Shown here: piece by piece, positions 10,954-21,492 of the stretch | Layout: each line of letters starts with the position of its first letter | How positions within the stretch are numbered: the first letter of the stretch is position 1 | Source of the DNA: Setomelanomma holmii | Lineage: Eukaryota > Ascomycota > Dothideomycetes > Pleosporales > Phaeosphaeriaceae | Assembly (NCBI GenBank): GCA_010015745.1 | Contig: ML978179.1 | Span: 186,001 to 250,000, forward strand | Direction of reading: 5' to 3' | Length of the DNA stretch: 64,000 nt | Translations under genes and position numbers: made by a program | The notes under the pieces: generated by a model | Seen by the model: the letters and a program-made list of their open reading frames with translations, nothing else | The model's database searches: none | What the model was told of the DNA's origin: nothing

Positions 10954-12348
10954 ATGGCAGCACAACAGGACAAGAGCTTCATGGGCATGCCGTAAGTCGT
11001 TCCTGACGCTTTCAGCAAGCTGTTCAGTTCCACGGGCTATTGAGCCAGCAATTGGCAATCAATCATCTCAATGCCATCGATTGTGCCTTCTCGAGTGAGG
11101 CAGCGATGTAGCGGGGTGGGTTTGTCGTTGCTGGAGATGCGCTCCCGGGCTGGCGGCTCAGCTGGTTGCCTTTACCCCAATTCCTGCAACATGTGCTAAT
11201 AATGATGACAGCGGCTTCTTGGTGGACTTCTTGAGTACGTCTCACATATCCTCTGATAGACATTGATCACGAGTCGAACTGGCTTAGTGAGCTCAATGCA
11301 GCGGATGGATTCGACACATTTTGCATCTCGCAGCCGCTAATGCCTTATCTACAGTGGGTGGTGTCTCCGCCGCCGTCTCGAAGACCGCCGCCGCTCCCAT
11401 CGAGCGTGTCAAGCTTCTCATCCAGAACCAGGTATGGCGCATCAATCTCGAATCCCTGATCGGAGCCGAATGCTAACACATTGTTCAGGATGAGATGCTG
11501 AAGTCCGGTCGTCTCGACCGCAAGTACGACGGTATCGCGGACTGCTTCAAGCGCACATCGCAGGCCGAGGGTGTCCTCTCCCTGTGGCGTGGTAACACCG
11601 CCAACGTCATCCGTTACTTTCCTACCCAGGCGCTGAACTTCGCTTTCCGCGACACGTACAAGTCCATGTTCGCCTACAAGAAGGAGCGCGACGGTTACGC
11701 CAAGTGGATGGCCGGTAACTTGGCCTCCGGTGGTGTAAGTTCTTTTCAGCCTTGCATTTTCGTCGCATTCCCTAACAGTGATAGGCTGCCGGTGCCACTT
11801 CCCTCCTCTTCGTCTACTCCCTCGACTACGCCCGTACCCGTCTCGCCAACGACGCCAAGTCCGCCAAGAAGGGTGGTGAGCGCCAGTTCAACGGTCTCGT
11901 CGATGTCTACAAGAAGACCCTCGCTTCCGACGGTATTGCCGGTCTCTACCGTGGTTTCATGCCCTCCGTTGCTGGTATCATCGTCTACCGTGGTCTGTAC
12001 TTCGGTATGTACGACTCGCTCAAGCCCGTCCTTCTCACCGGTACCCTCGAGGGTAACTTCTTGGCTTCGTTCGCTCTCGGCTGGGGTGTCACCACCGGTG
12101 CTGGTATTGCCTCGTACCCTCTCGACACCATCCGTCGTCGTATGATGATGACCTCCGGTGAGGCCGTCAAGTACAAGTCGACCCTCGATGCTGCCCGCCA
12201 GATCGTTGCCGCTGAGGGTGTCCGATCGCTCTTCAAGGGTGCTGGTGCCAACATCCTTCGTGGTGTTGCCGGTGCCGGTGTGCTGTCCATCTACGACCAG
12301 GCGCAGCTCATCATGTTCGGCAAGAAGTTCAAGGGTGGATCTGGTTAA
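10954..12348 (+). CDS. Mitochondrial ADP/ATP carrier
   Basis: Five exons: 10954-10991, 11212-11234, 11355-11431, 11489-11734 and 11785-12348 (315 aa). Exon 2 is only 23 nt (GFLVDFL). The protein is a six-helix SLC25 carrier with three repeats carrying PxE/DxxK/R motifs (PIERVKLLIQNQ, SLDYARTRL, PLDTIRRRMMM). RRRMMM is the diagnostic ADP/ATP carrier signature. It exchanges cytosolic ADP for matrix ATP across the inner membrane. Two upstream introns (220 and 120 bp) are longer than typical in this window. Codon use is strongly biased to C-ending codons, as expected for a highly expressed gene. Confidence 0.95.
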
Positions 12349-12782
12349 GCGCCTTTCTTCTCTTCGATACCCCAATCCGAGTTCATGTGGAGGAAGAACG
12401 GAGCTAATCGCGAGTGAGGGGTCGAGGCGCGTGTGGTGGTAGATGAATAGAGCATTCACAAGCCCGTTGGGCTGGAGGGTGTTCTTGGTAACGAAAAGCA
12501 CGACCTGGTGGTAACACACCCTGTACTTTACCTTGCCGGACACTTTCTCCCTCACAGCCACCTGTATTACACGTCATATCCGGCTTGCATGCGTTGTTTG
12601 TTTCCCCATTTTCTAGCTGTATTTTCTCGTTCCATCGCTCGGTGCCAGGGAAAATAGTGGTCTATAGAAAGTCTTGGGTTTCATTGCACATCTACTTGAT
12701 TCAATTCGTGATGTCTGTGAAATGCATCCGATGTCAAATTGACAATCATGCATGTGAGAATGGTGGCCACTACCTACTGCCT
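12349..12782. other. Convergent 3' flanks
   Basis: Between the stop codons of the ADP/ATP carrier (+) and the Pro-rich gene (-). Presumably both 3' UTRs; nothing else seen. Confidence 0.5.
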
Positions 12783-13445
12783 CTACTTATTCCTGACCGC
12801 TTTCCATGCAGCTTCCTCTCCCTTCTTGAGTGCTTCGCCAGCCTTACTCAACATGCTCCACGCCGCAGCCCCAACGCCCTCTCCCTCGCCTCCACCCCCC
12901 TCTCCACCACCGGCGTGCCCTCCAATGCCTCCTCCAGCTGTATACGGCGCATTGTCCGGCGCCTGCTGATACCCAGGCGGATGTTCCAAGCTCGTCCTCG
13001 TCGGCGCTGGACCCGCTGTATCCGCACTCTGATACGGTGACGCTGCAGGACCCAAATTCAGCGTCGTAGGCCCCGGCTTACTCGCCCTCGTGCTCGTCGT
13101 CGTTGACCTGCCCGCTAGCGCAGAGCCTGTAGGAGGTGGATGTGTGAATTGTGGTGGTGGACCAGCGAGTCGCGTCTCCGTTGTGATGTGATGCGCTGTG
13201 TAGCCTGGTTGTGGTGGCGCTGGGGTGGAGGCATCGTAGGGTGCTTGGGCAGCTGTTGTGGGCGGTAGTGGGCGTGCGCCGGGTTGGGGAGGTGGTGGGT
13301 TCGAGGAATCGGATGTTGTGGTTGCGGGGACGGACGCGAGTGTTGTGCGTGTTGGCGGTGGGTTGGGGTCGTCTTGGGTTGCTGTTGAGGGTGTGATGCC
13401 ATCAGGCTTTATTGGGGCGTTCTTGTGAATGGGTATTGGGGGCAT
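12783..13445 (-). CDS. Proline-rich protein of unknown function
   Basis: Single exon, 220 aa, starting at an ATG (MPPIPIHKNAPIKPDG). It is low-complexity: Pro/Thr/Ala-rich through most of its length, then a Gly-rich stretch (about residues 168-190). The C-terminus is a short amphipathic helix (AWSMLSKAGEALKKGEEAAWKAVRNK region). Such a disordered body with an ordered C-terminal helix occurs in conserved small fungal proteins, but I do not recognise a named family. The C-terminal helix could bind a membrane or partner; that is inference. Confidence 0.6.
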   Translation of the reverse strand: MPPIPIHKNAPIKPDGITPSTATQDDPNPPPTRTTLASVPATTTSDSSNPPPPQPGARPLPPTTAAQAPYDASTPAPPQPGYTAHHITTETRLAGPPPQFTHPPPTGSALAGRSTTTSTRASKPGPTTLNLGPAASPYQSADTAGPAPTRTSLEHPPGYQQAPDNAPYTAGGGIGGHAGGGEGGGGEGEGVGAAAWSMLSKAGEALKKGEEAAWKAVRNK

Positions 13446-14957
13446 GATGTCTGTGTAGGGGCGTGATGTTTGTGAGGGCTCAACGTATGGTTGTCAGAGC
13501 TGATACTGAAGAAGAGAGTTCACACGGTGAGAACTTGCGTGAGAAGTGCCGTCAAAATGTTTGCCTGGTATGAGTATATGAGAAGTAAAGATGTCTGGAT
13601 ATGTCTTGACTTTGTAGAACGGTCGTTGTTGCCTTGTACAATCTGTTGCGCTGTCCTCTTCTGTCGGTCCTTTGAGATGTGATTGCCGCTTGAAGCGATG
13701 ATGTCACACTACACGTGGAGCTACCTTCACCCGACTCCATCTCCCCTCTGCGAACAGCCCCAAAACGATTGCTCCTTTCGCATCTTCAACTCGTGTGCAC
13801 TGTACACACGCCTTCCCTGCTGCGGCGTGTGCTGCTCATCATTGCGACACGGACCCAACTCCGCTCGAGCAGTTTCTGCGAATGAGCAGAAAACAACATA
13901 TCTCCGGCCTTCCATCCCGAGATGGCCTTTCTGAAATTTTTGCTACTTTGGCTCACGCCATTAGAAACTCAACACGGCTGTTCGGCGTGAATCGAACCAT
14001 AGGCAGATTGTTAAGCTCCCAGAGAGCCATGCTTGTTTAGCATTGCAACCTTCCTGTGCCTAGTCACTGGTTCTATCCTTTCGCACTGCCAGCTAACCCC
14101 TACACACAGAGTTCTTCCTCCGGCGGAGCTTTTGGCATGCATACTGAAGTTGCATGAGGTGAAGCTGACGCGTTGTTCTCCGAGAGTCGAGATTGTGGCT
14201 CCCCAATCCTCGCGGTCTGGCTGACTCGTGGAAGAATTCACAACATTTAGCAATATGCTCGTCCTTAAACACTACAATCCTTCCAAGTACATCTACACAG
14301 AATGCGGGGAAGCTTTACACTATGGAATAAGCAATAACACGTCTAGTATACCATCTGATGGTCCCGAAGAGGAAAGCGCTTCGTAGCAATTTGAGAGTTC
14401 GTTCTGCGTTCTCTCCAGCCAAACCATCGGGACCCGCTAGGAAAAATACACTCCGAGCACGCCACATGACCTTCAACTTCTAGGTCGCCTTTTGAGGCTA
14501 CCGTCATGTTTCGACATCTCTCCCCTGTTGTTTCGCGGCACGTCGAGTGGAGGTTTTCAGCCCTGTCGGGTTAGTCGCTTCAACCATATTCCTTCGGCAT
14601 CACAACCGAGCGGATGTCGCCACCCTCTGATCTTGGAATCTCTCCGCGACCGTAGCAGAATCGAGGTGCATGGCCCGAATGCGAATGCGCTTCTTTGATC
14701 TGATACCCACGGGCCAAGACTCATTGGCGCGAAAACAGTTGGCACAATATATTCACAGCGCTTGTCAATGACAAACCTCCATGGCGACATGCCAAGTACG
14801 AGCATGCCCGGATGTCGGGTGAACATAGCTTTATAGAAGAGCGTGTCTGACTCCATGGAGATGTTCTCTCCAGCACTGCTCTTCCATTCTTTCCTAACCC
14901 ATCACTTCAGTCCTTCAATTCTTCTCACACTTCCTTTTCAACACCAACACTTCCAGG
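13446..14957. other. Intergenic, no gene seen
   Basis: 1.5 kb with only short frames. The last ~80 bp before 14958 are strongly CT-rich, typical of a fungal promoter/5' UTR, and belong to the pectate lyase gene. Confidence 0.45.
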
Positions 14958-16061
14958 ATGAAGGTCTCAATCATGTCGATGGGCCTGATGGCCATGTCTG
15001 CTCTAGCAGCACCCACGCCCAGCATGATCCACCCTAAGCGTGCCACTCTCGCCAAGCGTGCTGCATCGCTGGAAGATGTTGCGACAACTGGCTACGCTAC
15101 CCTGAACGGAGGAGCTACCGGTGGCAAGGGTGGTAAGACTGTTGAGGTATCGACCTTGGCAGCTTTGACCGATGCTGTAAAGGGCGATACTGCTGCGATT
15201 GTCTTGATCACAGGACCGATCACGGGCAACGGCGAGAATGTCAGAATTGGTTCCAACAAGTCTGTCATTGGCAAGGACAGCTCCGCAGGTAAGTGCTCGT
15301 ATTTAGATATGTGCGTATCCAACAACAGACTGAGATCTCCACAGTCCTCACTAACTTTACACTCACTGCCAAGTCCGTTAAGAACGTGATAATCCGCAAT
15401 CTTGCCATCAAAAAGGTCGTCGGCGGTGACGCTATCGCCGTCCAACTCGCCCAAAACGTCTGGATCGACCACGTCGACGTCTCCTCCGACCGCGACCACG
15501 AAAAGGACTACTACGACGGTCTCATCGACATCACCCACGCAGCAGACTACGTCACCGTCTCCAACTCATACCTGCATGACCACTGGAAGTGCTCGCTTGT
15601 CGGCCACTCAGACAACAACGGCGCCGAAGACAAGGGCCACTTGACTGTCACTTACAACAACAACTACTGGGCAAACATCAGTAAGTGTCGGCGTACGAAG
15701 TGATTGTGAGACATACACTGACTGCGTATCCTCACCCTTGACAGACTCTCGCGGACCCAGCTTCCGCTTCGGCACGGGACATGTTTACAACAATTACTAT
15801 GAGAATGTGTCAGAAGGAATTAATACGCGTGATGGCGCGCAGCTACTTGTGCAGAACAACGTGTTTTCCAATTCGAAAAAGGCGCTGTACAGCACTGATA
15901 ACGGGTACGCTGTTGCGACTGGAAATGACTTTGGCACGAGCGAGAACACGGCGCTCGCGGGCACATTGACTAAGGCGCCATATACGGTTCCGACACTGTT
16001 GGCGGCGAGCGCGGTCAAGGCGGCTGTTGTCGGGATGGCGGGTGTGACGCTGAAGTTCTAG
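14958..16061 (+). CDS. Secreted pectate lyase, family PL1
   Basis: Exons 14958-15288, 15345-15680 and 15745-16061 (327 aa). A signal peptide (MKVSIMSMGLMAMSALAAPT) and a likely dibasic pro-site (KR near residues 28-35) precede the parallel beta-helix. PL1 hallmarks are visible: GSNKSVIGKDSSA, VWIDHVDVSSDRDHEKDYYDG with calcium-binding Asp residues, ITHAADYVTVSNSYLHDHWK, and SRGPSFRFGTGHVYNNYY with the catalytic Arg region (RxPxxRxGxxH). It cleaves de-esterified homogalacturonan by beta-elimination outside the cell, a plant-cell-wall degrading role. A mobile element begins 46 bp after the stop. Confidence 0.93.
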
Positions 16062-16107
16062 ATGTTGGGATGACAAAGGATTGAAGAAAAGGGATTCCGA
16101 TGAGGTA

Positions 16108-16189
16108 ACGTCCATCCCTGCGTGGCGGGACACTTTTTTATCCGGACCTTCGGCTTTAGGCCAGCGCAACTGCACAACGTCAAGCTCGA
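16108..16189 (+). repeat. Left terminal inverted repeat
   Basis: Pairs with the reverse complement of 21213-21309. The first 16 bases are identical and the next block is about 80% identical after allowing for a ~20-bp gap. Weaker similarity may extend to about 16220. Confidence 0.75.
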
Positions 16190-16199
16190 CATATTATGT

Positions 16200-17343
16200 T
16201 CTGCACATGCAGTTCTTTGAGTGTGTTAGCCTCTGAGTAAGGAGAGCGCGGTGTTGGATGTGCTGTGTGTTGTTCTGTTGTTGGCGCCTACTAACCCTCT
16301 GCTAGTCTCCCCCTGTTCACTTGTAACAGCCCATTTCTAGTAAACGTTCGGAGGTGTAGAAACGAAGACAAAATCTGAAAGATTAACAAGCAGGCTCTAA
16401 ATGTTGATTTGAGATAGAAAATGTGCATTCCGGCAGTTTCTCCGCAAGGTGGCTTGATTGCCAAAAATTGTCTAAAAAGGCGCAGAGCTCTAGCTGCTCT
16501 TGGCATGCAGTAGGCTGCAGTAGCGTGCTTAGATATTTGTGTATGCAGCTGTAACAAATTTAACGCTATACTGAACGCGGAGACGGCCCAAAATAGGTGT
16601 GGCGCAGATCGGCAGCCTTCTAGACGCGTCTACAGTCATGTATCCGATCTACGTATATGCTCCGCAGTTGCGTGACCGTGGATCACGCCACTCATAGCGT
16701 AATCATTAGAAAGACTACTAGAAGATTCAATGTGGCAAATGTAACGAGGTCATGTACTATACCTCGTTCCGTTCGGAATCTGAGCTATATCAGACCGACT
16801 CCATATCAGGCACTGAGCTATGTTGGACTAGTATCGGACCCCCTTGCGCTCCGCAGGTTTCCGGTCCCTCTCATGTATATGAAGACTGTGTCCCTGCGAT
16901 CATTGTTCGGTAGCTTTTCTGTATCCTTTCGTACAAGACCTATAGGTGGCAATTGTATCTTGGTTTTTGAGCTCCCACGCACTCCCACATGCCTCTGAGT
17001 GAGTTCGGCCCACATACGGATCTCTTGTCTTACCTTCGTCGTTACAGCAAAGAATCAACGCATATATACATGTACATCTCCGTTCCTCTATGAGTGCTGA
17101 TTTAGTAAAGTAAAAGAGAAGAAGATAAAAAAGAGAAGAAGGAGCAGCATTTAGACGCGCATTATCACTTGAAATGACACATCCAAACCCTTCCAGACAC
17201 TGTACCTATACCAACACGTCTGCCCGATACAGCTGAGCACAATGGTCGATACTCTGTCGGGAGCCACAGTAGATTCTTAGCATCTTTAGCAATCCAGGCA
17301 GTAACTTATGTGAGCTAATCGTGGGTTCCTGAGGCACAGGGTG
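16200..17343. other. Element interior, left side: no gene seen
   Basis: 1.1 kb between the left TIR and the end of the WD40 frame. Short frames only; no transposase motif seen. Confidence 0.4.
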
Positions 17344-20300
17344 TTAGGGTTCTGTCACAATTCTATCAGAGTATAGCGACGCAAGAATAGAGACAAGACT
17401 GGCAGAGCTGACACTATGGCTATTGCCCTCGAGTGTCTGCAGGCACGCGCCGCTGCTTGGATCCCAGATCTTGACGGTTTTGTTCCAGGACGCCGACGCC
17501 AGCCGGGTCGAGTCGTGCGAGAAGGCCACAGACCTGACATAGTCGCTATGGCCCTCAAGCGTCTGTAGGCACGCGCCGCTGCTTGGATCCTAGATCTCGA
17601 CGGTCTTGTCGTTGGACGCTGATGCCAGCCAGGTCGAGTCGTGCAAGAAGGCTACAGACCTGACATAGTTGCTACGGCCCTCGAGCATCTGCAGACACGC
17701 GCTCCAGCCGTCGCTCATAGCTGGCTGAATCGTGATTTCTCTCGGCGCTTCGTCCTGAAACAGCCGTCTGATCAGACTCTCTGTCGGACTGAATAGGAGC
17801 GCAGATGCATATGTCTGAAGAGGGTAGCCCTCAATCGCCCCTTTGTGGTACATAATGAATCGCCGTGCGTCTTGAACAATCTGAGTAAGGCCATCTCCGT
17901 TGCCCATCTCCTACTAGCGTTAGCAGCTTAGTTATGCAACACAGACACGCAGATGCTAAACAACCTACCTACACCAACGACCATAATTTATCATTAAGAT
18001 AACGCCTTTCTCTACACTCTTGCAAAGACTAAGCCCTTCTAGCCAGTAGAGATACTTCTCCTTTAGAAATTCATCAACTACGCCTATAACTTGCAGATCA
18101 CTAACACTATTTGCCCAAGAACTAGGTTTCGAGTTGTGTAGATGATTGATCCAGTATATGCATGGATAGCGTGACACTGACAATGGGTCTAGGTCAGGCG
18201 TTTCAACGTTGTCGATATGAAATCCGGGCGCTTCTAGGCTGTACATGTCCCTGTGTAATGTCCTAGACAGAATTGCTAGTGATTTCGAAAACATCTCCCG
18301 ATGCATGGCTTCAGTCCCATGTAAAAAGACCTCGTCAAGCGCCTTTGTAAAGAGGAAGTCTTTTGCAGACTGATGCACAAAGTATACTGTGTCTTCTCGA
18401 AGTGTAAGGAATGATCCGCAAAGGCCGACGATCTTTCGCACTGACTCTAGATTATCAACTAGGTCATGAAGCAGCTCAACAAGCGCAAATAATTCAGTGA
18501 TGGTAACAGGTCGATATAAGACCGCACTTGAGGCAAGGACCTGTAGACAGATCTCGGCGCTGTCACAAACAAATACTTGGTCGATCATCCGCCTGTATAA
18601 AGCGTCAAGCCCAGGAGGGAATGAGCTTAGCTTCTTTAGTACGTTCCAGTTTTCGGTCCGTTCTAGTTCTTGGCACACTAATGCTACCCAGAGGAAGGTG
18701 TTGTTTGCGTTTGATGCCAAGTGCTCGAGCACGGCTTCTTGCGTCTCTGGCTTGAAGCCCTTCATGTTCGCTAGCTGGCACACCTTCCGCTCGATGAATA
18801 TATTAACTGCTGTCGCAACTGACTCGGGGTTCAGCTCAAGGCTCAGCCTCATTTGGAGTTCTGCGGTCTCCAGCTCTCTCTCAATAGCTGGCCAGTTGCG
18901 ACTAGAAACAATCCACTTAACACGAGAGGACACAGACGATTGCCTTGCGATAAAACCAAGCAGCTTTGGCAGGTCAGTGACGCATTCGTCTAGTGCGTCG
19001 ATGATCAGGTACGTTGTGCTTAAGCTGACGTCTCGCAGCACGTCTGCAAAGATTTCTGTCAAGGCGACCCAGGCATTTGCGTCCTCGAATAAGCGTACAC
19101 CTGCGTAATCATGCTTCTTGCGGATATGCGACACAAGCGACGGTTGTTGGTGCACAAGCATATATAGCAAGCCTCGTAGCACGGCTGTAGCACTATTAAT
19201 GTTCGAGTCGGTTGCTTGACAGAAGAAGTACGACAGAAGGGCGCCCTTAGGCATCAAGTGCGGAAGTTCATCCATAATACCGCAGAGTAGCATCGTCTTG
19301 CCTTTGCCAGGATCACCTTTCACCCACAGTAATTGGCTGTCTGGGTTTTGCTGCCATTGCTGGAAGGCATTGTTGTCCAGAACCCAGCGGTAGGAATCCG
19401 CTAGCAGCCCGCCTTTTGTCTCCTCAATGCGTTTTTTATCATCGCGCAGATTGCTAAGGCGCAAGTCTTGGACGCACTGATTTTGCTTCTCGACCTCATC
19501 TCTAACTCGTTTCATCGCTTCAGCTGGGCTCTCTCCGTCGATTGGAGACAAACTGACACCGAGAATGCCCATTAGAGAGTATGCATAGTCTGCCGGTATC
19601 TTTGTTGTACGATGTTCACTCCACAAGATGCGCTCAAGAACGTCGAAGTCAGACAAAGGTGTGCCGTGCAGCGCTGAACTAGGGATTCCTGTGACTTTAC
19701 GCAATTCCTGTGTCAGCAAAAGCTTATCACCAAGCTTGATCCCTTCCTTAGAGAAGAATTCTACTATAGGCGGTGCAAGAAGTTCCTGCAGTGTCCATCC
19801 ACGGGTGATCCATCTGCTTTTCTGGAGCTCAGATTCAGATTCTTGCTGGCTGCACACAATATCGGTATCCATAGGAGGACAGGAAATATGTTGCAAATGA
19901 AAAAGGCGTTGGATCGTTCTGTTGTATCAGCTTAATAGATGGGAGAGAACAAGGAACATCCAGGTCCATGTAAGCCATTGGAAATTGTACTGGCCTTGGG
20001 CAACCACGGAAGGTAGACTAGCGACATCCGACAAATAGACATAACATCGAGCAGCGTTGCGGTACCACCGAAACATGGACCGAATGGCTAGAGAGTGCTC
20101 AGCCTTGTTTGCCTTATTAATGTAACAGGTGTCGATCCAGAAGTATTCCAGCCCGTCTTGTCGTGCCTGCTCTCCGCAGAGACGAATCTTCTTGTAGCCA
20201 GGCTTGGCCTTGCCGCCGCCCTTCACGATGTTTGCAAAAGTCACCTCCTCTTCATCTGCTCCCCAGGTGTGTGAGAGTATCGCATAAAGAGGCAGCTCGT

Positions 20301-20358
20301 TCTCGTCAAAGCTAATGATAGTGAGCTCTCCATTTCCGCCGTACTCCAGGAGATGCAT
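17344..20358 (-). pseudogene. HET-NACHT-WD40 (HNWD-type) NLR gene, damaged at the WD40 end
   Basis: Reading down from 20358: an N-terminal HET domain (YAILSHTWG, KKIRLCGEQARQDGLEYFWI, SMFRWYRNAARCYVYLSDV, SRWITRGWTLQELLAP); a NACHT NTPase with Walker A GDPGKGKT and Walker B-like TYLIIDALDE; a helical region; then WD40 repeats. A TGA at 19929 lies in a plausible 72-bp intron (19919-19990, GTACAA...CAG) that keeps frame. The segment 17908-17967 between the helical part and DARRFIMYHKGAI has stops, but I find no in-phase GT-AG pair. In the WD40 part a TAG (17592-17590) replaces the Trp of an IWD motif; an intact unit follows. Only two or three WD units remain. HNWD proteins act in fungal non-self recognition and cell death. 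Function here is doubtful. Confidence 0.8.
17443..17694 (-). repeat. 126-bp tandem WD40 repeat units
   Basis: Units 17443-17568 and 17569-17694 align without gaps (126 bp, 42 codons) and are mostly separated by transitions; a third, diverged unit starts at 17695. On the plus strand, TCCCAG in one unit is TCCTAG in the other: a CpA to TpA change that creates the stop. High identity between units is typical of HNWD repeat arrays. Confidence 0.8.
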
Positions 20359-21212
20359 CGATCAGTGTGGATGTGGGGAAGCGCATGCGATACGATTGAG
20401 ATAGGAGGCTTGATGCGGCAACCTAGTAAGCAGAATGCGACCGCTAACTTTCCCTATTTTTTCTAGGTAAGTATGGAGACGGAGAATGAATGGCTATTAC
20501 AATACCGGGTCGATCAAAAGCAAATGGCAATGCGCAACAGTGTAGGAGCTGAAGCTAGTTTGGTGACAGCGTCGCATCAGGTCTTGAGCGGGGTAGGCGT
20601 AGGAGAATATTACGAGCAGTTAAGCCGCGAGGCTGTAAGGCGGCTGCATCAAAGACAGCATGAACTGAGCTGAGTTTATGGTTGGAAGCTTGGCGCGTAA
20701 CCTCGAGCAGGGTGTCAGAGCCGACCTGCATTGCCTTGACCAGCTGCTCGAGAGGAGTGCAGTGGACGTGCGCGGTGGTAGGCGTTGTTCGTGTGCGCCA
20801 CAGCTGTCTTTAGAAGTTCCGCTGTGGGCATAGCGTCAGATTTGTTACAATAGCATACACAGATATCTGAGCACGCTACTACAAGCTACTGCGTGCCAAG
20901 AGCGCCAAGAGCCCCATGCCCGCGCAAGCGAGTTTTGGCGATCTGCTGTTCGCACGGAGAAACTGCCGGAAGGCACATTCCTCACCTTAACTTGACCTTC
21001 AGAGCCCGCGATCTTTATTTTTGACATCTGCGCTTCCTTTCCAGTCGTCCAAATACTTAATAAAGATCCACTGTGGCGGATAAAGAAGGGGGTAGCGGCA
21101 GAGAGTTGAAAAACGCTGTTGACAGAATGACCAACAGCAGGTCCAACTCCGCGCTCTCCTTAGTCGGAGGCCAGTATAAGTAGAGAATAACATATGTATA
21201 ACAGATTACATT
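20359..21212. other. Element interior, right side: NLR promoter and possible scrap
   Basis: Upstream flank of the NLR gene. On the minus strand, about 20830-20557 reads open without a clear ATG (TPLEQLVKAMQVGSDTLLEV, VTRQASNHKL) and could be a degraded transposase tail or chance. Nothing else recognised. Confidence 0.35.
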
Positions 21213-21309
21213 AAGCTCGATTTCGTGCGGTCGCGCTGGCCTGACGCCAAAGGTCCGGATGAAAAAGTGTCCCACCACACAGGGTGTCCCGCTACGCAGG
21301 GATGGACGT
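21213..21309 (-). repeat. Right terminal inverted repeat
   Basis: Reverse complement of the left end at 16108-16189, with an additional ~20-bp segment carrying a second GGGACAC motif. A TA follows at 21310-21311. Confidence 0.75.
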
Positions 21310-21492
21310 TACTTCACGTGTAAATATTTTGAGTTGGGGGAGATGCTTGTATATATGGACGCTGTGCGGACACTTTTGAATGACATCGCACACGTTGTAA
21401 AAGGCCTTGCCAGCTATAGAGTCCTCAATTGAGACTTGATCGCACTCTGATCACGCACCCTTCATACCCGTCCTATCAACGAACGGTCCCTT

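Larger units (their letters stand above)
16108..21309. mobile_element. TIR- and TA-bounded element carrying an NLR gene
   Basis: The left end (from 16108) and the reverse complement of the right end (from 21309) share ACGTCCATCCCTGCGT, then GCGGGACAC, then CACTTTTT.ATCCGGACCTT and GGCCAGCGC. A TA dinucleotide abuts each end (16106-16107 and 21310-21311), as for TA-targeting Tc1/mariner-pogo-type elements. The right end has an extra ~20 bp with a second GGGACAC. The interior holds a HET-NACHT-WD40 gene on the minus strand and no intact transposase, so the element would be non-autonomous with a captured gene. Superfamily is inferred from TIR/TA features only. Confidence 0.7.

Noticed and set aside
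11746..12561. 271-codon minus-strand frame over the ADP/ATP carrier
   Set aside because: Antisense to a high-confidence carrier with strong C-ending codon bias, which keeps the opposite frame open.
19927..19929. TGA in the HET part of the NLR read as a nonsense mutation
   Set aside because: A 72-bp GTACAA...CAG intron with a CTGAT branch site removes it and keeps frame, so it need not be a lesion.
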